From: Paludibacteraceae bacterium
Lineage (GTDB): Bacteria > Bacteroidota > Bacteroidia > Bacteroidales > Paludibacteraceae
DNA: 64,000 nt
Direction of reading: 5' to 3'
NCBI GenBank assembly: GCA_031292565.1
Contig: JARLGW010000005.1
Span: 124,001-188,000, forward strand
This document shows positions 1-10,215 of this stretch, piece by piece (position 1 is the stretch's first letter; every line of letters begins with the position of its first letter). Under the pieces are notes generated by a model. That model saw nothing but the letters and a program-made list of their open reading frames with translations. It was not told the origin of the DNA and made no database searches. A program made the translations under genes and the position numbers.

Positions 1-2
1 TT

Positions 3-3000
3 GTAAAAATCGTTCCTGTGATTCCTCCAGAATTGCGTCCGTTGGTACCATTGGATGGAGGTCGTTTCGCTACTTCCGATTTGAACGATTTGTATCGTCG
101 TGTTATTATTCGTAATAACCGTTTGAAACGATTGATTGAAATCAAAGCTCCCGAAGTTATTTTGCGTAATGAAAAACGTATGCTTCAGGAGGCTGTCGAT
201 TCATTATTTGATAACTCACGTAAATCAAGTGCTGTTAAAACCGATGCTAATCGTCCGTTGAAATCCCTTTCCGATTCGTTGAAAGGTAAACAAGGACGTT
301 TTCGTCAAAACTTACTTGGTAAACGTGTTGACTATTCTGCTCGTTCAGTAATTGTTGTAGGCCCAGAGCTTAAAATGCACGAATGTGGATTGCCAAAAGA
401 TATGGCGGCAGAGCTTTACAAACCATTTGTAATCAGAAAATTGATTGAACGTGGTATTGTAAAAACCGTAAAATCAGCTAAAAAAATTATAGATCGCAAA
501 GATCCTGTTGTTTGGGATATTTTGGAATACGTGATGAAAGGTCATCCGGTATTATTAAACCGTGCTCCGACTCTTCACCGTTTAGGTATCCAGGCATTCC
601 AACCTCACATGATTGAGGGTAAAGCAATTCAGTTACATCCACTTGCTTGTACTGCGTTCAACGCCGACTTTGATGGTGACCAGATGGCTGTTCACTTACC
701 TCTTGGTAATGAAGCCGTGTTGGAAGCTCAATTATTGATGTTGGCGTCTCACAACATTTTGAACCCTGCTAATGGGGCTCCTATTACAGTACCTTCTCAG
801 GACATGGTGCTTGGTTTGTATTACATTACCAAACCACGTACAGGAGCTAAAGGTGAAGGGTTGATTTTTTATGGAACGGAAGAAGCCGAAATCGCTTACA
901 ACGAAGGCATGGTTGCATTGCACGCTAATATCAAAATTAAAGGTCAAGACCTTGATGAAAGTGGCGTGTTAGTGGAAAAAATGATTGAAACAACCGTAGG
1001 CCGTGTAATTGTAAATAAATTCGTACCGAAAGAAGTAGGTTTCATCAACGAAGTTCTTTCCAAAAAATCATTACGCGATATTATTGGTAAAATTATTAAA
1101 GAATGTGGAGTAGCTCGTACTGCCCAATTCCTGGACGATATTAAAAATCTTGGATACCAAATGGCCTTTAAGGGTGGTTTGTCTTTCAACTTGGGAGATG
1201 TAATTATCCCGGCAGAAAAAGAAACATTGGTACAAGAAGGTTATGCCGAAGTTGAAGAGATCTTGAATAACTATAACATGGGATTCATTACCAACAACGA
1301 ACGTTATAATCAGATTATCGATACTTGGACTCACATTAATGCCCGTTTGTCTAACATCTTAATGAAACAGCTTTCTACTGATAATCAAGGGTTTAACCCG
1401 GTTTATATGATGTTGGATTCCGGTGCTCGTGGTTCTAAAGAACAGATTCGTCAGCTTTCCGGTATGCGTGGTTTGATGGCAAAGCCTCAAAAATCAGGTG
1501 CTGAAGGTGGTCAGATTATTGAAAACCCAATTCTTTCTAACTTTAAGGAAGGTTTATCTGTGTTGGAGTACTTTATTTCCACTCACGGTGCTCGAAAAGG
1601 GTTGGCGGATACCGCTTTGAAAACAGCCGATGCTGGTTATTTGACTCGTCGTTTGGTCGATGTTTCAAATGATGTAATTATCTCGGAAGAAGATTGTGGT
1701 ACACTGCGTGGTCTTATTGCAACAGAGTTGAAAAACAACGAAGAAGTTGTAGCTTCACTTTACGAAAGAATATTAGGTCGTGTGTCGGTTCATGATATTT
1801 TCCACCCTCAAACAGGCGATTTGATTGTTGCTTCGGGTGAGGAAATCAATGAAGATGCCGCAAAACAAATACAAGAATCTCCTATCGAACGAGTTGAAAT
1901 TCGTTCCGTGTTAACTTGCGAATCAAAACAAGGGGTATGTGCCAAATGTTATGGTCGTAACCTAGCCACAGGTCGTATGGTTCAGCGTGGTGAAACTGTG
2001 GGTGTAATTGCAGCACAATCTATCGGTGAGCCGGGTACTCAGTTAACACTTCGTACATTCCACGTTGGTGGAGTTGCATCCAACGTTGGAGCAGAATCCG
2101 GTCTTGTTTCAAAATACGATGGTATTTTGGATATTGACGAGCTTCGTACGGTAGATGCTGTCGATTCTTCAGCTCAAGTTCCATATCAGGTAGTGGTTGG
2201 GCGATTGGCAGAAATGCGTATCGTTGATCCTCACACTCAAATTATCCTTACAACTCAAAACATTCCTTACGGATCGAAATTATTTGTAAAGAATAAAGAA
2301 TTGGTTGCCAAAGGAACTAAGATTTGTGAATGGGATCCATTTAATGCCGTAATCATTTCCGAAATGACCGGTAAGATTAAGTTTGAAGATGTAATTGAAA
2401 ACGTTACATTTAAAACAGAGTCGGATGAAGCAACCGGTTTGCGTGAAAAGGTTATCATTGAATCGAAAGATAAAAATAAGATTCCTTCGGCTCATGTTGT
2501 TGATGCTAAAGGAACCGTATTGAAAACATACAGTTTGCCGGTAGGTGCCCACTTGGTGCTTGATGAAGGCGACAAAATCAATGCCGGTGAATTATTGGTA
2601 AAAATTCCTCGTGCCGTAGGTAAAGCGGGCGATATCACGGGTGGTCTTCCTCGTGTAACTGAATTATTTGAAGCTCGTAACCCATCCAACCCTGCTGTTG
2701 TAGCAGAAATTGACGGGGAAGTAAACTTCGGTAAGATAAAGAGAGGTAACCGTGAAATTTCCGTAACCTCAAAAACAGGTGAAGTTAAGAAGTATTTGGT
2801 TCCTCTTTCCAAACAAATCCTGGTACAGGAAAATGACTATGTACGTGCAGGCACACCTCTTTCCGATGGTGCTGTAACGCCTTCTGATATTTTGGCTATT
2901 AAAGGGCCTACTGCCGTGCAGGAATATATCGTGAACGAAGTACAAGACGTGTATCGTTTGCAAGGTGTGAAAATCAATGATAAACATTTTGAAGTTATCG

Positions 3001-3548
3001 TTCGTCAGATGATGCGTAAGGTGGAAATTCTTGAACCGGGCGATACTCGTTTCTTGGAAAAACAGATCATTGACAAACATGATTTCATGGAGGAAAATGA
3101 CAGAATTTGGGGTAAAAAAGTGGTAGTTGAAGCCGGCGATTCCCAAGTGTTCCATCCAGGTCAGATTGTTACCGCTCGTAAGTTGCGCGACGAAAATAGT
3201 ATTTTGAAACGCAAGGATTTGAAATTGATTGAAGTACGTGATGCTATTGCTGCTACTTCCAGTCAGATTTTGCAAGGTATTACACGTGCCGCCCTTCAAA
3301 CAGCCAGCTTCATGTCTGCTGCATCATTCCAGGAAACTACAAAAGTACTGAATGAAGCTGCTATCAATGGTAAAACAGATAAGTTGGAAGGCTTGAAGGA
3401 AAATGTAATTTGTGGTCACTTGATTCCTGCCGGAACAGGTCAACGGGATTTTGATAAAATTATCGTAGGTTCGCTCGACGAATACGAAAAATTGATGCAA
3501 GCTCGTAAAAGTGTGCTGGATATGGAAGAAACTGCCATCGTGGAATAA
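3..3548 (+). CDS. rpoC: DNA-directed RNA polymerase subunit beta' (5' truncated by window edge)
   Basis: Largest catalytic subunit of RNA polymerase. The reading frame is open from base 3, so the gene begins upstream. By comparison with E. coli RpoC roughly the first 240-250 residues are missing. Visible landmarks are the conserved [17 protein letters not shown] segment at the start, the Mg-binding catalytic loop NADFDGDQM at bases 660-686, and the cysteines of the second zinc site (one in EEDCGTLRG, then the [11 protein letters not shown] cluster near base 1920). The trigger-loop/bridge-helix region follows ([21 protein letters not shown]). The C-terminus ends normally and an intrinsic terminator follows. 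In Bacteroidota it is normally last in the rplKAJL-rpoBC operon, which fits the terminator. Certain. Confidence 0.99.
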   Translation, partial: VKIVPVIPPELRPLVPLDGGRFATSDLNDLYRRVIIRNNRLKRLIEIKAPEVILRNEKRMLQEAVDSLFDNSRKSSAVKTDANRPLKSLSDSLKGKQGRFRQNLLGKRVDYSARSVIVVGPELKMHECGLPKDMAAELYKPFVIRKLIERGIVKTVKSAKKIIDRKDPVVWDILEYVMKGHPVLLNRAPTLHRLGIQAFQPHMIEGKAIQLHPLACTAFNADFDGDQMAVHLPLGNEAVLEAQLLMLASHNILNPANGAPITVPSQDMVLGLYYITKPRTGAKGEGLIFYGTEEAEIAYNEGMVALHANIKIKGQDLDESGVLVEKMIETTVGRVIVNKFVPKEVGFINEVLSKKSLRDIIGKIIKECGVARTAQFLDDIKNLGYQMAFKGGLSFNLGDVIIPAEKETLVQEGYAEVEEILNNYNMGFITNNERYNQIIDTWTHINARLSNILMKQLSTDNQGFNPVYMMLDSGARGSKEQIRQLSGMRGLMAKPQKSGAEGGQIIENPILSNFKEGLSVLEYFISTHGARKGLADTALKTADAGYLTRRLVDVSNDVIISEEDCGTLRGLIATELKNNEEVVASLYERILGRVSVHDIFHPQTGDLIVASGEEINEDAAKQIQESPIERVEIRSVLTCESKQGVCAKCYGRNLATGRMVQRGETVGVIAAQSIGEPGTQLTLRTFHVGGVASNVGAESGLVSKYDGILDIDELRTVDAVDSSAQVPYQVVVGRLAEMRIVDPHTQIILTTQNIPYGSKLFVKNKELVAKGTKICEWDPFNAVIISEMTGKIKFEDVIENVTFKTESDEATGLREKVIIESKDKNKIPSAHVVDAKGTVLKTYSLPVGAHLVLDEGDKINAGELLVKIPRAVGKAGDITGGLPRVTELFEARNPSNPAVVAEIDGEVNFGKIKRGNREISVTSKTGEVKKYLVPLSKQILVQENDYVRAGTPLSDGAVTPSDILAIKGPTAVQEYIVNEVQDVYRLQGVKINDKHFEVIVRQMMRKVEILEPGDTRFLEKQIIDKHDFMEENDRIWGKKVVVEAGDSQVFHPGQIVTARKLRDENSILKRKDLKLIEVRDAIAATSSQILQGITRAALQTASFMSAASFQETTKVLNEAAINGKTDKLEGLKENVICGHLIPAGTGQRDFDKIIVGSLDEYEKLMQARKSVLDMEETAIVE

Positions 3549-3570
3549 AAAAACACCCATTAAGATAGAA

Positions 3571-3604
3571 AAAGGTCGAAGGAATTTCCTTCGACCTTTT
3601 TTTG
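3571..3604 (+). terminator. Intrinsic terminator of rpoC
   Basis: A 13-bp perfect stem (AAAGGTCGAAGGA with TCCTTCGACCTTT) with a 3-nt loop runs into a T tract. It starts 22 bases after the rpoC stop codon. Confidence 0.92.
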
Positions 3605-3629
3605 TGTTGTAAAGCATCTATTATATTTG
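3601..3629 (+). promoter_or_regulatory. Predicted Bacteroidota-type promoter for the EF-G paralogue
   Basis: TTTG, a 17-nt spacer and TATATTTG match the Bacteroidetes -33/-7 consensus (TTTG, TAnnTTTG). The -33 box overlaps the T tract of the rpoC terminator. The start codon lies about 100 nt downstream, so the mRNA would have a long leader. Confidence 0.5.
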
Positions 3630-3730
3630 GTATATTTTGAAATTAATTAGTCACAAATTTTTAAATTGCATAGCATATCAATGTTTGTCAATTGCTTATT
3701 TACAGTTACTAATTTTAAAATCTATCAGGT

Positions 3731-5890
3731 ATGAAAGTATATCAATCAAATGAGATAAAAAACATCTCGCTTATTGGGAGTTCTGGTTCTGGTAAAACAA
3801 CATTGGCTGAAGCAATGGTTTTTCAATGCGGCATTATAAAGCGCAGGGGAAGCATAGAAAATAAAAACACGGTATCCGATTTTTTCCCCGTTGAGCAGGA
3901 ATATGGTTATTCTGTTTTTCCCGGGGTTATTCATGCCGAATGGTTAAATAAGAAATTGAATATTATTGATTGCCCGGGGGCTGACGATTTTATTGGAGGC
4001 GTTATTTCCTCCTTGCTGGTAACCGATACCGCTATCATGTTGCTAAACGCCCAGTATGGAGTGGAAGCAGGTACGCAAAATCATTTCCGATACACGGAGC
4101 GACTAAAAAAGCCGGTTATTTTTCTCGTTAATAAGTTAGACCAGGAGAAGGCTAACTATGATATGGTGTTGGAGCAATTGCGCGAAAACTATAGAAATAA
4201 AATAGTTCAAATTCAATATCCCATTTCCGTGGGGCCATCTTTTCACGCGGTAATTGATGTGCTGATGATGAAAATGTATCAATGGAAACAAGAAGATGCC
4301 ATACCCGATATATTGGAAATTCCCGATAATGAAAAAGAGAAGGCCAACGATTTGCACAACAAACTGGTAGAAGCTGCCGCCGAAAACGACGAGGGCTTGA
4401 TGGAAAAATATTTTGCAGAGGGGAATCTTACTGAGGATGATATGCGTTTGGGCATTCGTAAAGGATTAATCAAGCGCGATATGTTCCCTGTTTTTTGCGT
4501 ATGCGCGGGGAAGGATATGGGCGTGCGCCGTTTGATGGAGTTCTTGGGCAACGTGGTGCCGTTTGTTTCCGATATGCCTTGTGCCGAAACCGTTGACGGA
4601 AAAAACATTACGCCTGAAACGAATGCACCAACCAGCCTTTTCGTGTTCAAAACCAATATAGAACCCCACATAGGTGAAGTAACTTATTTTAAAGTGATGT
4701 CCGGCAAAGTAAAGGAAGGTGATGATCTTACCAACAAAAATAGGGGGAGTAAAGAACGAATCAACCAGCTATATGCTGTGGCCGGACAAAATCGTATCAA
4801 AGTAGAAGAGTTGGTGGCCGGCGATATTGGCGTTACCGTGAAACTAAAGGATACCCGCACGGGGAATACGCTGAATGGTAAGGGTGCCGATTTTCAGTTT
4901 AAAGAAGTAGCTTATCCGGCCTATAAATACAGGCGGGCTATCCGGGCGGAAAAGGACTCGGACGAAGAAAAGCTGAGTGAAGTATTAACCCGGATGCACG
5001 AGGAAGATCCTACTTGGAACATTGAGTATTCAAAGGAATTGAAGCAGACTATTGTTTATGGTCAGGGCGAGTTTCACCTACGCACGTTGAAATGGCGGAT
5101 TGAAAATAACGATAAAATTCCTATGGTTTATGAAGAACCTAAGATTCCGTATCGGGAGACGATCACGAAATCGGCTCGTGCGGAATATCGACATAAAAAG
5201 CAATCGGGTGGGGCCGGCCAGTTTGGTGAGGTGCATCTGATTATTGAGCCCTACGTGGAAGGAAGCCCGGCACCGACAAATTACAAGTTCAACGGGCAGG
5301 AATATAAGATAAGCGTGCGAGATACGCAGGAAATACCATTGTCATGGGGCGGAAAGCTCGTCTTTATCAATAGCATCGTGGGTGGAGCTATTGACAACCG
5401 CTTTATGCCTGCCATATTGAAAGGCATCATGGAAAAGATGGAAGAGGGGCCGCTCACGGGGTCTTATGCCCGCGATGTGCGTGTGATAATTTATGATGGC
5501 AAAATGCACCCCGTGGATAGCAATGAAATTTCTTTTAAACTGGCCGGACGTAATGCCTTTAGTCAGGCATTCAAGGAGGCGGGGCCTAAGTTACTGGAAC
5601 CTATATACGATGTGGAGGTGCAAGTTCCAACGTCAAAAATGGGAGATGTGATGAGCGATTTGCAAAATCGTCGTGCTTTAATTTTGGGAATGAGTTCGGA
5701 AAACGGACTGGAACAGATTACTGCTAAAGTACCGCTAAAAGAGCTATCAGGCTATTCTACCACATTGAGTTCCCTTACTGCGGGGCGTTCGTCCTTTAGT
5801 ATGAAGTTTGCCAACTATGAATTAGTGCCAACCGATATTCAGGATAAGTTGCTAAAAGAATATCAAATAAAACATCAGGATAAGGAATAA
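3731..5890 (+). CDS. Elongation factor G paralogue (EF-G2-like) with altered GTPase motifs
   Basis: A 719-residue translational GTPase of full EF-G length, with G domain, domain II, and domains III-V. It is not the canonical fusA. The P-loop reads GSSGSGKTT (residues 16-24) instead of the usual AHIDAGKTT. The switch-II motif is DCPGADDF, so the catalytic His of DTPGH is Ala84, and the switch-I RGIT motif is absent. G4 is NKLDQ. Domain IV is intact (GQFGEVHLIIEP) and would reach the decoding centre. Bacteroides species carry an EF-G2 reported to lack ribosome-stimulated GTPase and to act under nutrient limitation. The same role here is inference. It stands alone between rpoC and an unknown gene, with its own promoter and terminator, unlike fusA in the str operon. 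Confidence 0.93.
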   Translation: MKVYQSNEIKNISLIGSSGSGKTTLAEAMVFQCGIIKRRGSIENKNTVSDFFPVEQEYGYSVFPGVIHAEWLNKKLNIIDCPGADDFIGGVISSLLVTDTAIMLLNAQYGVEAGTQNHFRYTERLKKPVIFLVNKLDQEKANYDMVLEQLRENYRNKIVQIQYPISVGPSFHAVIDVLMMKMYQWKQEDAIPDILEIPDNEKEKANDLHNKLVEAAAENDEGLMEKYFAEGNLTEDDMRLGIRKGLIKRDMFPVFCVCAGKDMGVRRLMEFLGNVVPFVSDMPCAETVDGKNITPETNAPTSLFVFKTNIEPHIGEVTYFKVMSGKVKEGDDLTNKNRGSKERINQLYAVAGQNRIKVEELVAGDIGVTVKLKDTRTGNTLNGKGADFQFKEVAYPAYKYRRAIRAEKDSDEEKLSEVLTRMHEEDPTWNIEYSKELKQTIVYGQGEFHLRTLKWRIENNDKIPMVYEEPKIPYRETITKSARAEYRHKKQSGGAGQFGEVHLIIEPYVEGSPAPTNYKFNGQEYKISVRDTQEIPLSWGGKLVFINSIVGGAIDNRFMPAILKGIMEKMEEGPLTGSYARDVRVIIYDGKMHPVDSNEISFKLAGRNAFSQAFKEAGPKLLEPIYDVEVQVPTSKMGDVMSDLQNRRALILGMSSENGLEQITAKVPLKELSGYSTTLSSLTAGRSSFSMKFANYELVPTDIQDKLLKEYQIKHQDKE

Positions 5891-5910
5891 TAAATATAAT
5901 TTATTGTAAA

Positions 5911-5945
5911 GAACACCTGCTCCCAAGGCAGGTGTTCGTGTTTTA
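5911..5945 (+). terminator. Intrinsic terminator after EF-G paralogue
   Basis: A perfect 10-bp stem (GAACACCTGC / GCAGGTGTTC) with a 7-nt loop is followed by a modest T run (GTGTTTTAA). Confidence 0.75.
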
Positions 5946-6067
5946 AGGTTGCCGAAGGTTTAATTTTCTTGAATTTGTGTGTTATTTAATCTTTTTGAAT
6001 GAACTGGTTTAAATTTTTATATGCAATTTTGTTGACGAATTAGGAAAACATAAGATAGAAAAGAATA

Positions 6068-7108
6068 ATGAAAATAGTTAGATTGTTCGCTTTATGGGTC
6101 GGGCTTGCCGTTTCGTCTCAATTGATGGCTGAAAATGCGATAAACGTGGCCGAATCTACCGTTCCTGTAGGTGGTTTAGGAAAGAAAGAATTTAGTTATA
6201 AGTTTGCCGAAGGCGACCATATCCTGTTTAGTTTTGAAACTACGGATGGTAAGGAATTGAAGGAAATAGAAATTATAGAAGAGCCTTCTTCTATGAAATT
6301 TATGGGGTACAAAACTAAGAAACTGGAAAATAAAGAGTTGAACGTGCCTAAAACCGGGGTGTATAAGTTTATATTCACCAATTCGTCGTTGAGCGAGCGT
6401 ATTTGTAAATTTAAAATACAGCGGATACCTGCCGATGAGTCAACACGTGGGTTTAATACCAACATCAATTTAAAAACCGTTTACGATACCACCTACGTTA
6501 CCGAGGATGAAAATTATGTAATAAAGGCGGATACAAGCTTTCAAAATTTTTATTCGAGCACCATTCAGGTGTCGGCTCAAAATGTGCTGAATAATACGGC
6601 AAATTATCAGGTGGTTGATATTGCCTTGCCCGAAAATACAGCTTCGTGGAGTTTCTACATCGGAACGGGTCGTGAAGGACAATCGGAGTATGAAAGGGTG
6701 GTAAAAAACTTTACCCCTCAGGCTATTGCTTCCATTGCCAAGTTACCCGGTTATGGCCCGTTGGCTGCTTTGGCTCTGACCGGTATTTCTTATTTTGGTA
6801 AGATACAGGGAGAGGATAATGTAAAATATTGGTTTTTGAAAACACCCGATGATGTAACTACATTTAAGCAAGGCCGATCGTTTACCTGTTATAAAACCGG
6901 GAATGTGCTTAATGAAGCATCGAAAATGAGTAACCCGGTAAATGGTAAACTATACTTAGCTTTGCTGAATGATAATGCAATAGAACCAATTGTAGTAACG
7001 GTTAAACTCTCGGCAGTGGTGGTGAAAAAAGTATTAGGTACACGGCCTGTGCGGAAGATGCACCTAACATCGCGTCAGGAACCCACTGATAGCAAAACGA
7101 AAAAATAA
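6068..7108 (+). CDS. Exported protein of unknown function
   Basis: 346 residues. An N-terminal signal peptide (basic MKIVR, hydrophobic stretch, cleavage likely after LMA near residue 21) predicts export to the periplasm or outer membrane. The first third looks like a beta-sandwich that could bind or shield a ligand (GDHILFSFETTDG). A Gly/Ala/Leu-rich stretch near residues 220-245 (LPGYGPLAALALTGISYFG) could be a buried or membrane-associated helix. The C-terminus is basic and polar. I recognise no catalytic motif, lipobox or sorting domain and cannot assign a family. The gene is monocistronic, bounded upstream by the EF-G2 terminator and downstream by a hairpin shared with convergent guaA. 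Confidence 0.8.
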   Translation: MKIVRLFALWVGLAVSSQLMAENAINVAESTVPVGGLGKKEFSYKFAEGDHILFSFETTDGKELKEIEIIEEPSSMKFMGYKTKKLENKELNVPKTGVYKFIFTNSSLSERICKFKIQRIPADESTRGFNTNINLKTVYDTTYVTEDENYVIKADTSFQNFYSSTIQVSAQNVLNNTANYQVVDIALPENTASWSFYIGTGREGQSEYERVVKNFTPQAIASIAKLPGYGPLAALALTGISYFGKIQGEDNVKYWFLKTPDDVTTFKQGRSFTCYKTGNVLNEASKMSNPVNGKLYLALLNDNAIEPIVVTVKLSAVVVKKVLGTRPVRKMHLTSRQEPTDSKTKK

Positions 7109-7110
7109 CA

Positions 7111-7150
7111 AAAGAAGGCGAGATATTCATACGAATTTCCCGCTTTCTTT
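7111..7150. terminator. Probable bidirectional terminator between convergent genes
   Basis: AAAGAAGGCGAGA pairs imperfectly (one wobble, one mismatch) with TTCCCGCTTTCTTT across a 14-nt loop. It has A-rich and T-rich flanks and lies between the stop codons of the unknown exported protein and guaA. Confidence 0.5.
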
Positions 7151-7172
7151 ATTCTATCTTATTTCTTGAATT

Positions 7173-8693
7173 TTATTCCCACTCAATAGTTGCCGGTGGT
7201 TTGGAACTAATGTCATAAACGACCCGGTTCACACCTTTTACCTTGTTGATAATTTCGTTGGAAACCTTGGCCAAAAAGTCGTAAGGCAAATGAGCCCAAT
7301 CCGCAGTCATGGCATCGGTGGAGGTTACGGCGCGCAATGCAACGGTGTTTTCATAAGTCCGTTCGTCGCCCATTACCCCAACGGAGCGAACCGGGAGTAA
7401 AATGGTTCCGGCTTGCCATACCTTGTCATACAAATCCCAATCGTGCAGGGCTTTGATGTATATATGGTCGGCTTCTTGCAGAATGTGTACTTTTTCGGGT
7501 GTAATATCGCCCAGGATACGGATGCCCAATCCGGGGCCGGGGAAAGGGTGACGCTTAATTAAATGAGGCATCATACCCAATTCGGTACCCACGCGGCGCA
7601 CTTCGTCTTTGAAGAGCAACCGAAGTGGTTCTACTAGTTGCAGGTGCATGTCTTTAGGCAGCCCGCCCACGTTGTGGTGCGATTTGATGGTTGTGCCCGT
7701 TATGGATAGCGATTCTATAATGTCGGGGTAAATGGTCCCTTGCCCCAGCCATTTCACGTCTTTCAGCTTAATAGCTTCTTCGTTAAAGATGTCGATAAAA
7801 CCTTTACCTATAATTTTGCGTTTTTTTTCGGGGTCGGTTTCTCCAGCTAATTCTTTGTGGAATTTTACTTTGGCATCTACACCTATCACGTGTAAGCCCA
7901 AGTGCTTATAGTCTCTTAGTACGTTTTCAAATTCGTTTTTGCGCAACAAACCGTTGTCAACAAATACGCAGGTAAGATTTTTGCCAATGGCTTTGTTTAG
8001 TAATACGGCGGTAACGGACGAATCAACACCACCCGAAAGGGCTAGAATAACCTTGTCGTTACCCAATTTTTCTTTTAGTAATGAAACTGTTTCTTCGATA
8101 AACGAAGCCGAAGTCCAATCCTTTTTGCACCCGCAGATGGTAAGGAAATTGTCCAATATCTGTGTTCCACATTCAGTGTGAAACACTTCGGGATGGAACT
8201 GAACACCCCAGGTTTGTTCGTCGGTTACCCTATACGCTGCAATTTTTACTTGTGGCGTACTGGCTATGATGCTGAAATTGGAAGGAATTTTTGTAATGGT
8301 GTCTCCGTGAGACATCCATACCTGTGCTTCTTTTTCTACTTCTTTTAAAAGTTCATCTTGCGTGTTGACTTCCGAAAGGTGTGCACGTCCGTATTCGCGA
8401 GAACCGGCAGGTTCTACTTTCCCCTCGGAGGTGTGCGCGATCAACTGGGCTCCATAGCAAATGCCTAACACGGGATATTTTCCGCGTATTTCGGATAAAT
8501 CTATTTTAAAAGCTTTGTCGTCGTACACCGAAAACGGGCTTCCCGAAAGGATAACTCCTTTGATGTTGTTTTCCCCAAATGGAAACTTGTTGTATGGAAG
8601 TATTTCGCAATAAGTGTCCAACTCACGTACTCTACGTGCAATTAATTGAGTGGTTTGCGAACCAAAATCGAGGATAATGATTTTTTCGTGCAT
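7173..8693 (-). CDS. guaA: GMP synthase (glutamine-hydrolysing)
   Basis: Converts XMP to GMP with ATP and glutamine, the last step of guanine nucleotide synthesis in the cytosol. The 506-residue product has an N-terminal class-I glutamine amidotransferase (nucleophile Cys79 in GICYGAQ, His/Glu in QFHPEV), then the ATP pyrophosphatase domain with P-loop SGGVDSS near residue 220. The C-terminal dimerisation domain ends [12 protein letters not shown] chose the ATG at 8693 ([13 protein letters not shown]). The frame extends 11 codons further upstream, but family members begin at this point. No guaB lies nearby. Assignment is secure. Confidence 0.98.
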   Translation of the reverse strand: MHEKIIILDFGSQTTQLIARRVRELDTYCEILPYNKFPFGENNIKGVILSGSPFSVYDDKAFKIDLSEIRGKYPVLGICYGAQLIAHTSEGKVEPAGSREYGRAHLSEVNTQDELLKEVEKEAQVWMSHGDTITKIPSNFSIIASTPQVKIAAYRVTDEQTWGVQFHPEVFHTECGTQILDNFLTICGCKKDWTSASFIEETVSLLKEKLGNDKVILALSGGVDSSVTAVLLNKAIGKNLTCVFVDNGLLRKNEFENVLRDYKHLGLHVIGVDAKVKFHKELAGETDPEKKRKIIGKGFIDIFNEEAIKLKDVKWLGQGTIYPDIIESLSITGTTIKSHHNVGGLPKDMHLQLVEPLRLLFKDEVRRVGTELGMMPHLIKRHPFPGPGLGIRILGDITPEKVHILQEADHIYIKALHDWDLYDKVWQAGTILLPVRSVGVMGDERTYENTVALRAVTSTDAMTADWAHLPYDFLAKVSNEIINKVKGVNRVVYDISSKPPATIEWE

Positions 8694-8786
8694 GGAATGT
8701 GGCTTGAAGTTTTTTAAAAGTAGCAAAGGTAAAAAATTTCGGCAAGAGATGAAAGTAAAACCGAAGAAGCTTAGTGCTATATAATA

Positions 8787-8825
8787 AATAAGCCGATTTA
8801 TTTAGTTGTTATAAATCGGCTTATT
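8787..8825. terminator. Hairpin terminator downstream of the Cys-repeat protein gene
   Basis: A perfect 15-bp inverted repeat (AATAAGCCGATTTAT / ATAAATCGGCTTATT) with a 9-nt loop. It lies between the end of the small Cys-rich gene and the start of guaA, both on the minus strand, and should isolate the two. The T tract after it is weak on either strand. Confidence 0.7.
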
Positions 8826-8838
8826 ACTTTACGGAAAA

Positions 8839-9165
8839 TTATCTCCTAGATGGCATTTCTTTTCCTTTGTCTTTGGGACAAGGTTTGCCATCTTTACATT
8901 GTTTTGGGTCACAGCCTTTTTTATTACCACAAGGTTTCCCGTTTTTGCATTGTTTCGGATCACAACATTTTGGATGTGTTTTTCCTTGTGGACAATTTTT
9001 ATGGCCTTTTTCTCCGTGGTGCATGTCTTTTGATTCGGGTTTATCACCTTTCTTCATTTCTTTTTTCACCTCTTTTTTCTCAGATCTTGATGCCGGTGCT
9101 TGTGCGTTTACTGCTGTTGTAATAGCAAACAGTGCGCCTACGGCTAGAATACATAATTTTTTCAT
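8839..9165 (-). CDS. Small exported Cys/Lys-rich protein with tandem CDPKQCKxGKPC motif
   Basis: 108 residues. A clear signal peptide ends near NAQA (residues 20-23) and is followed by a highly charged Lys/Glu linker with His residues (MHHGEKGHKNC). The C-terminal third holds two nearly identical units, CDPKQCKNGKPC and CDPKQCKDGKPC, separated by GNKKG, plus further cysteines (CPQGKTHPKC). The regular Cys-X5-Cys-X5-Cys spacing suggests metal binding or disulfide cross-linking in the envelope. That is inference and I recognise no named family. It is monocistronic. The start choice is secure because the signal peptide begins at this ATG. Confidence 0.85.
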   Translation of the reverse strand: MKKLCILAVGALFAITTAVNAQAPASRSEKKEVKKEMKKGDKPESKDMHHGEKGHKNCPQGKTHPKCCDPKQCKNGKPCGNKKGCDPKQCKDGKPCPKDKGKEMPSRR

Positions 9166-9455
9166 ATAAAAATAATTAGTTACAACTTAACATGTGAGTT
9201 GTGTTTGGTTTTGACATCGTTTTTTTTACGAACATGCTCGTATTTATACAAATATAGGATATAAAAAGCATAAAATAAAGCTTTTATATTAATATTTGCA
9301 GGGGGTAAAATAGGGTCTATTTGTTATTTTTTGCCCTGATAATGGATATTTGAAATATTTATTACATGTTGTAAATAAATTTGTTTGTATATTTAAAAAC
9401 TTTTAGCTCACGAGAAAATGGCGGGTGAAAAGGTATAATTGCTTAACGTGTAAAT
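9166..9455. other. Divergent intergenic region, 290 bp
   Basis: An AT-rich spacer between the divergent Cys-repeat gene and the MlaE-like gene, presumably holding both promoters. I see no convincing paired -33/-7 boxes, no RNA gene and no repeat. Confidence 0.4.
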
Positions 9456-10208
9456 ATGCTTGTATTTAAGGTTCTTCATAATATAGGACAATATACCGGT
9501 TTGATGAGTCGTGTCTTTATTCGGCCTGATAATTGGCGTAAGTCTTTGATACAGTTACCTAAAGAGATAGAAAAATTCGTGTTGAATTCGTTAGTCTTGG
9601 TCATTATTGTTTCGGCATTTATCGGGGCTATTATGGCTATTCAAATTAAATTGAACACGCGAGGTACGCCTTTGATGCCTCATTATGCAACGGGTTTTAC
9701 CACACGCGATGCTATTTTACTTGAATTTTCGGCTACTATTATGTGTATTATTCTAGCTGGAAAGGTGGGTTCGAATATTGCTTCTGAAATAGGTACGATG
9801 CGTATTACCGAGCAAATTGACGCGTTGGAAATGATGGGTGTTAATTCGGCCAACTATCTTATTTTTCCTAAAATAGTAGCATTTGTTGTTATGATGCCTT
9901 TTTTAGTTCTTGTAAGTATGGCGTTGGGTGTGTTTGGTGGGTACTTGGTATGTATCTTGTCGGATATTATTTCGCCTTCGGAATATATATATGGTATTCA
10001 ATATAACTTTCATCCTTTTTATATCCTTTACTCCATAATAAAGTCATTGTTTTTTGCCTTTATTATTTCTTCCGTTTCTTCTTATTACGGCTATTATGTC
10101 AAAGGCGGAGCTTTGGATGTAGGTAAAGCAAGCACAAAAGCGGTTGTAAATAGTAGTATCTTGATTCTTTTAGCAAATATATTGCTTACTAACTTTATGC
10201 TTACTTAA
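9456..10208 (+). CDS. MlaE-family ABC transporter permease (phospholipid/retrograde lipid transport)
   Basis: 250 residues with five to six hydrophobic segments and the MlaE/YrbE core motif (EIGTMRITEQIDALEMMGVN, about residues 109-128). MlaE-type permeases work with an MlaF ATPase and an MCE-domain protein to move phospholipids between the membranes. In many Bacteroidota the ATPase gene directly follows the permease. Here the next gene is rnz on the opposite strand, 7 bp away, and no ATPase or MCE gene is visible in the window. The permease may use a partner encoded elsewhere. Family assignment is strong, substrate direction is not known. Confidence 0.9.
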   Translation: MLVFKVLHNIGQYTGLMSRVFIRPDNWRKSLIQLPKEIEKFVLNSLVLVIIVSAFIGAIMAIQIKLNTRGTPLMPHYATGFTTRDAILLEFSATIMCIILAGKVGSNIASEIGTMRITEQIDALEMMGVNSANYLIFPKIVAFVVMMPFLVLVSMALGVFGGYLVCILSDIISPSEYIYGIQYNFHPFYILYSIIKSLFFAFIISSVSSYYGYYVKGGALDVGKASTKAVVNSSILILLANILLTNFMLT

Positions 10209-10215
10209 GGTTGCA

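Noticed and set aside
2769-3299. 176-codon frame antisense to rpoC
   Set aside because: It lies entirely within the conserved rpoC coding sequence and has shadow-like composition.
8181-8693. Guanine/XMP riboswitch ahead of guaA
   Set aside because: The short upstream region holds only the terminator hairpin of the preceding gene, no purine-aptamer features.
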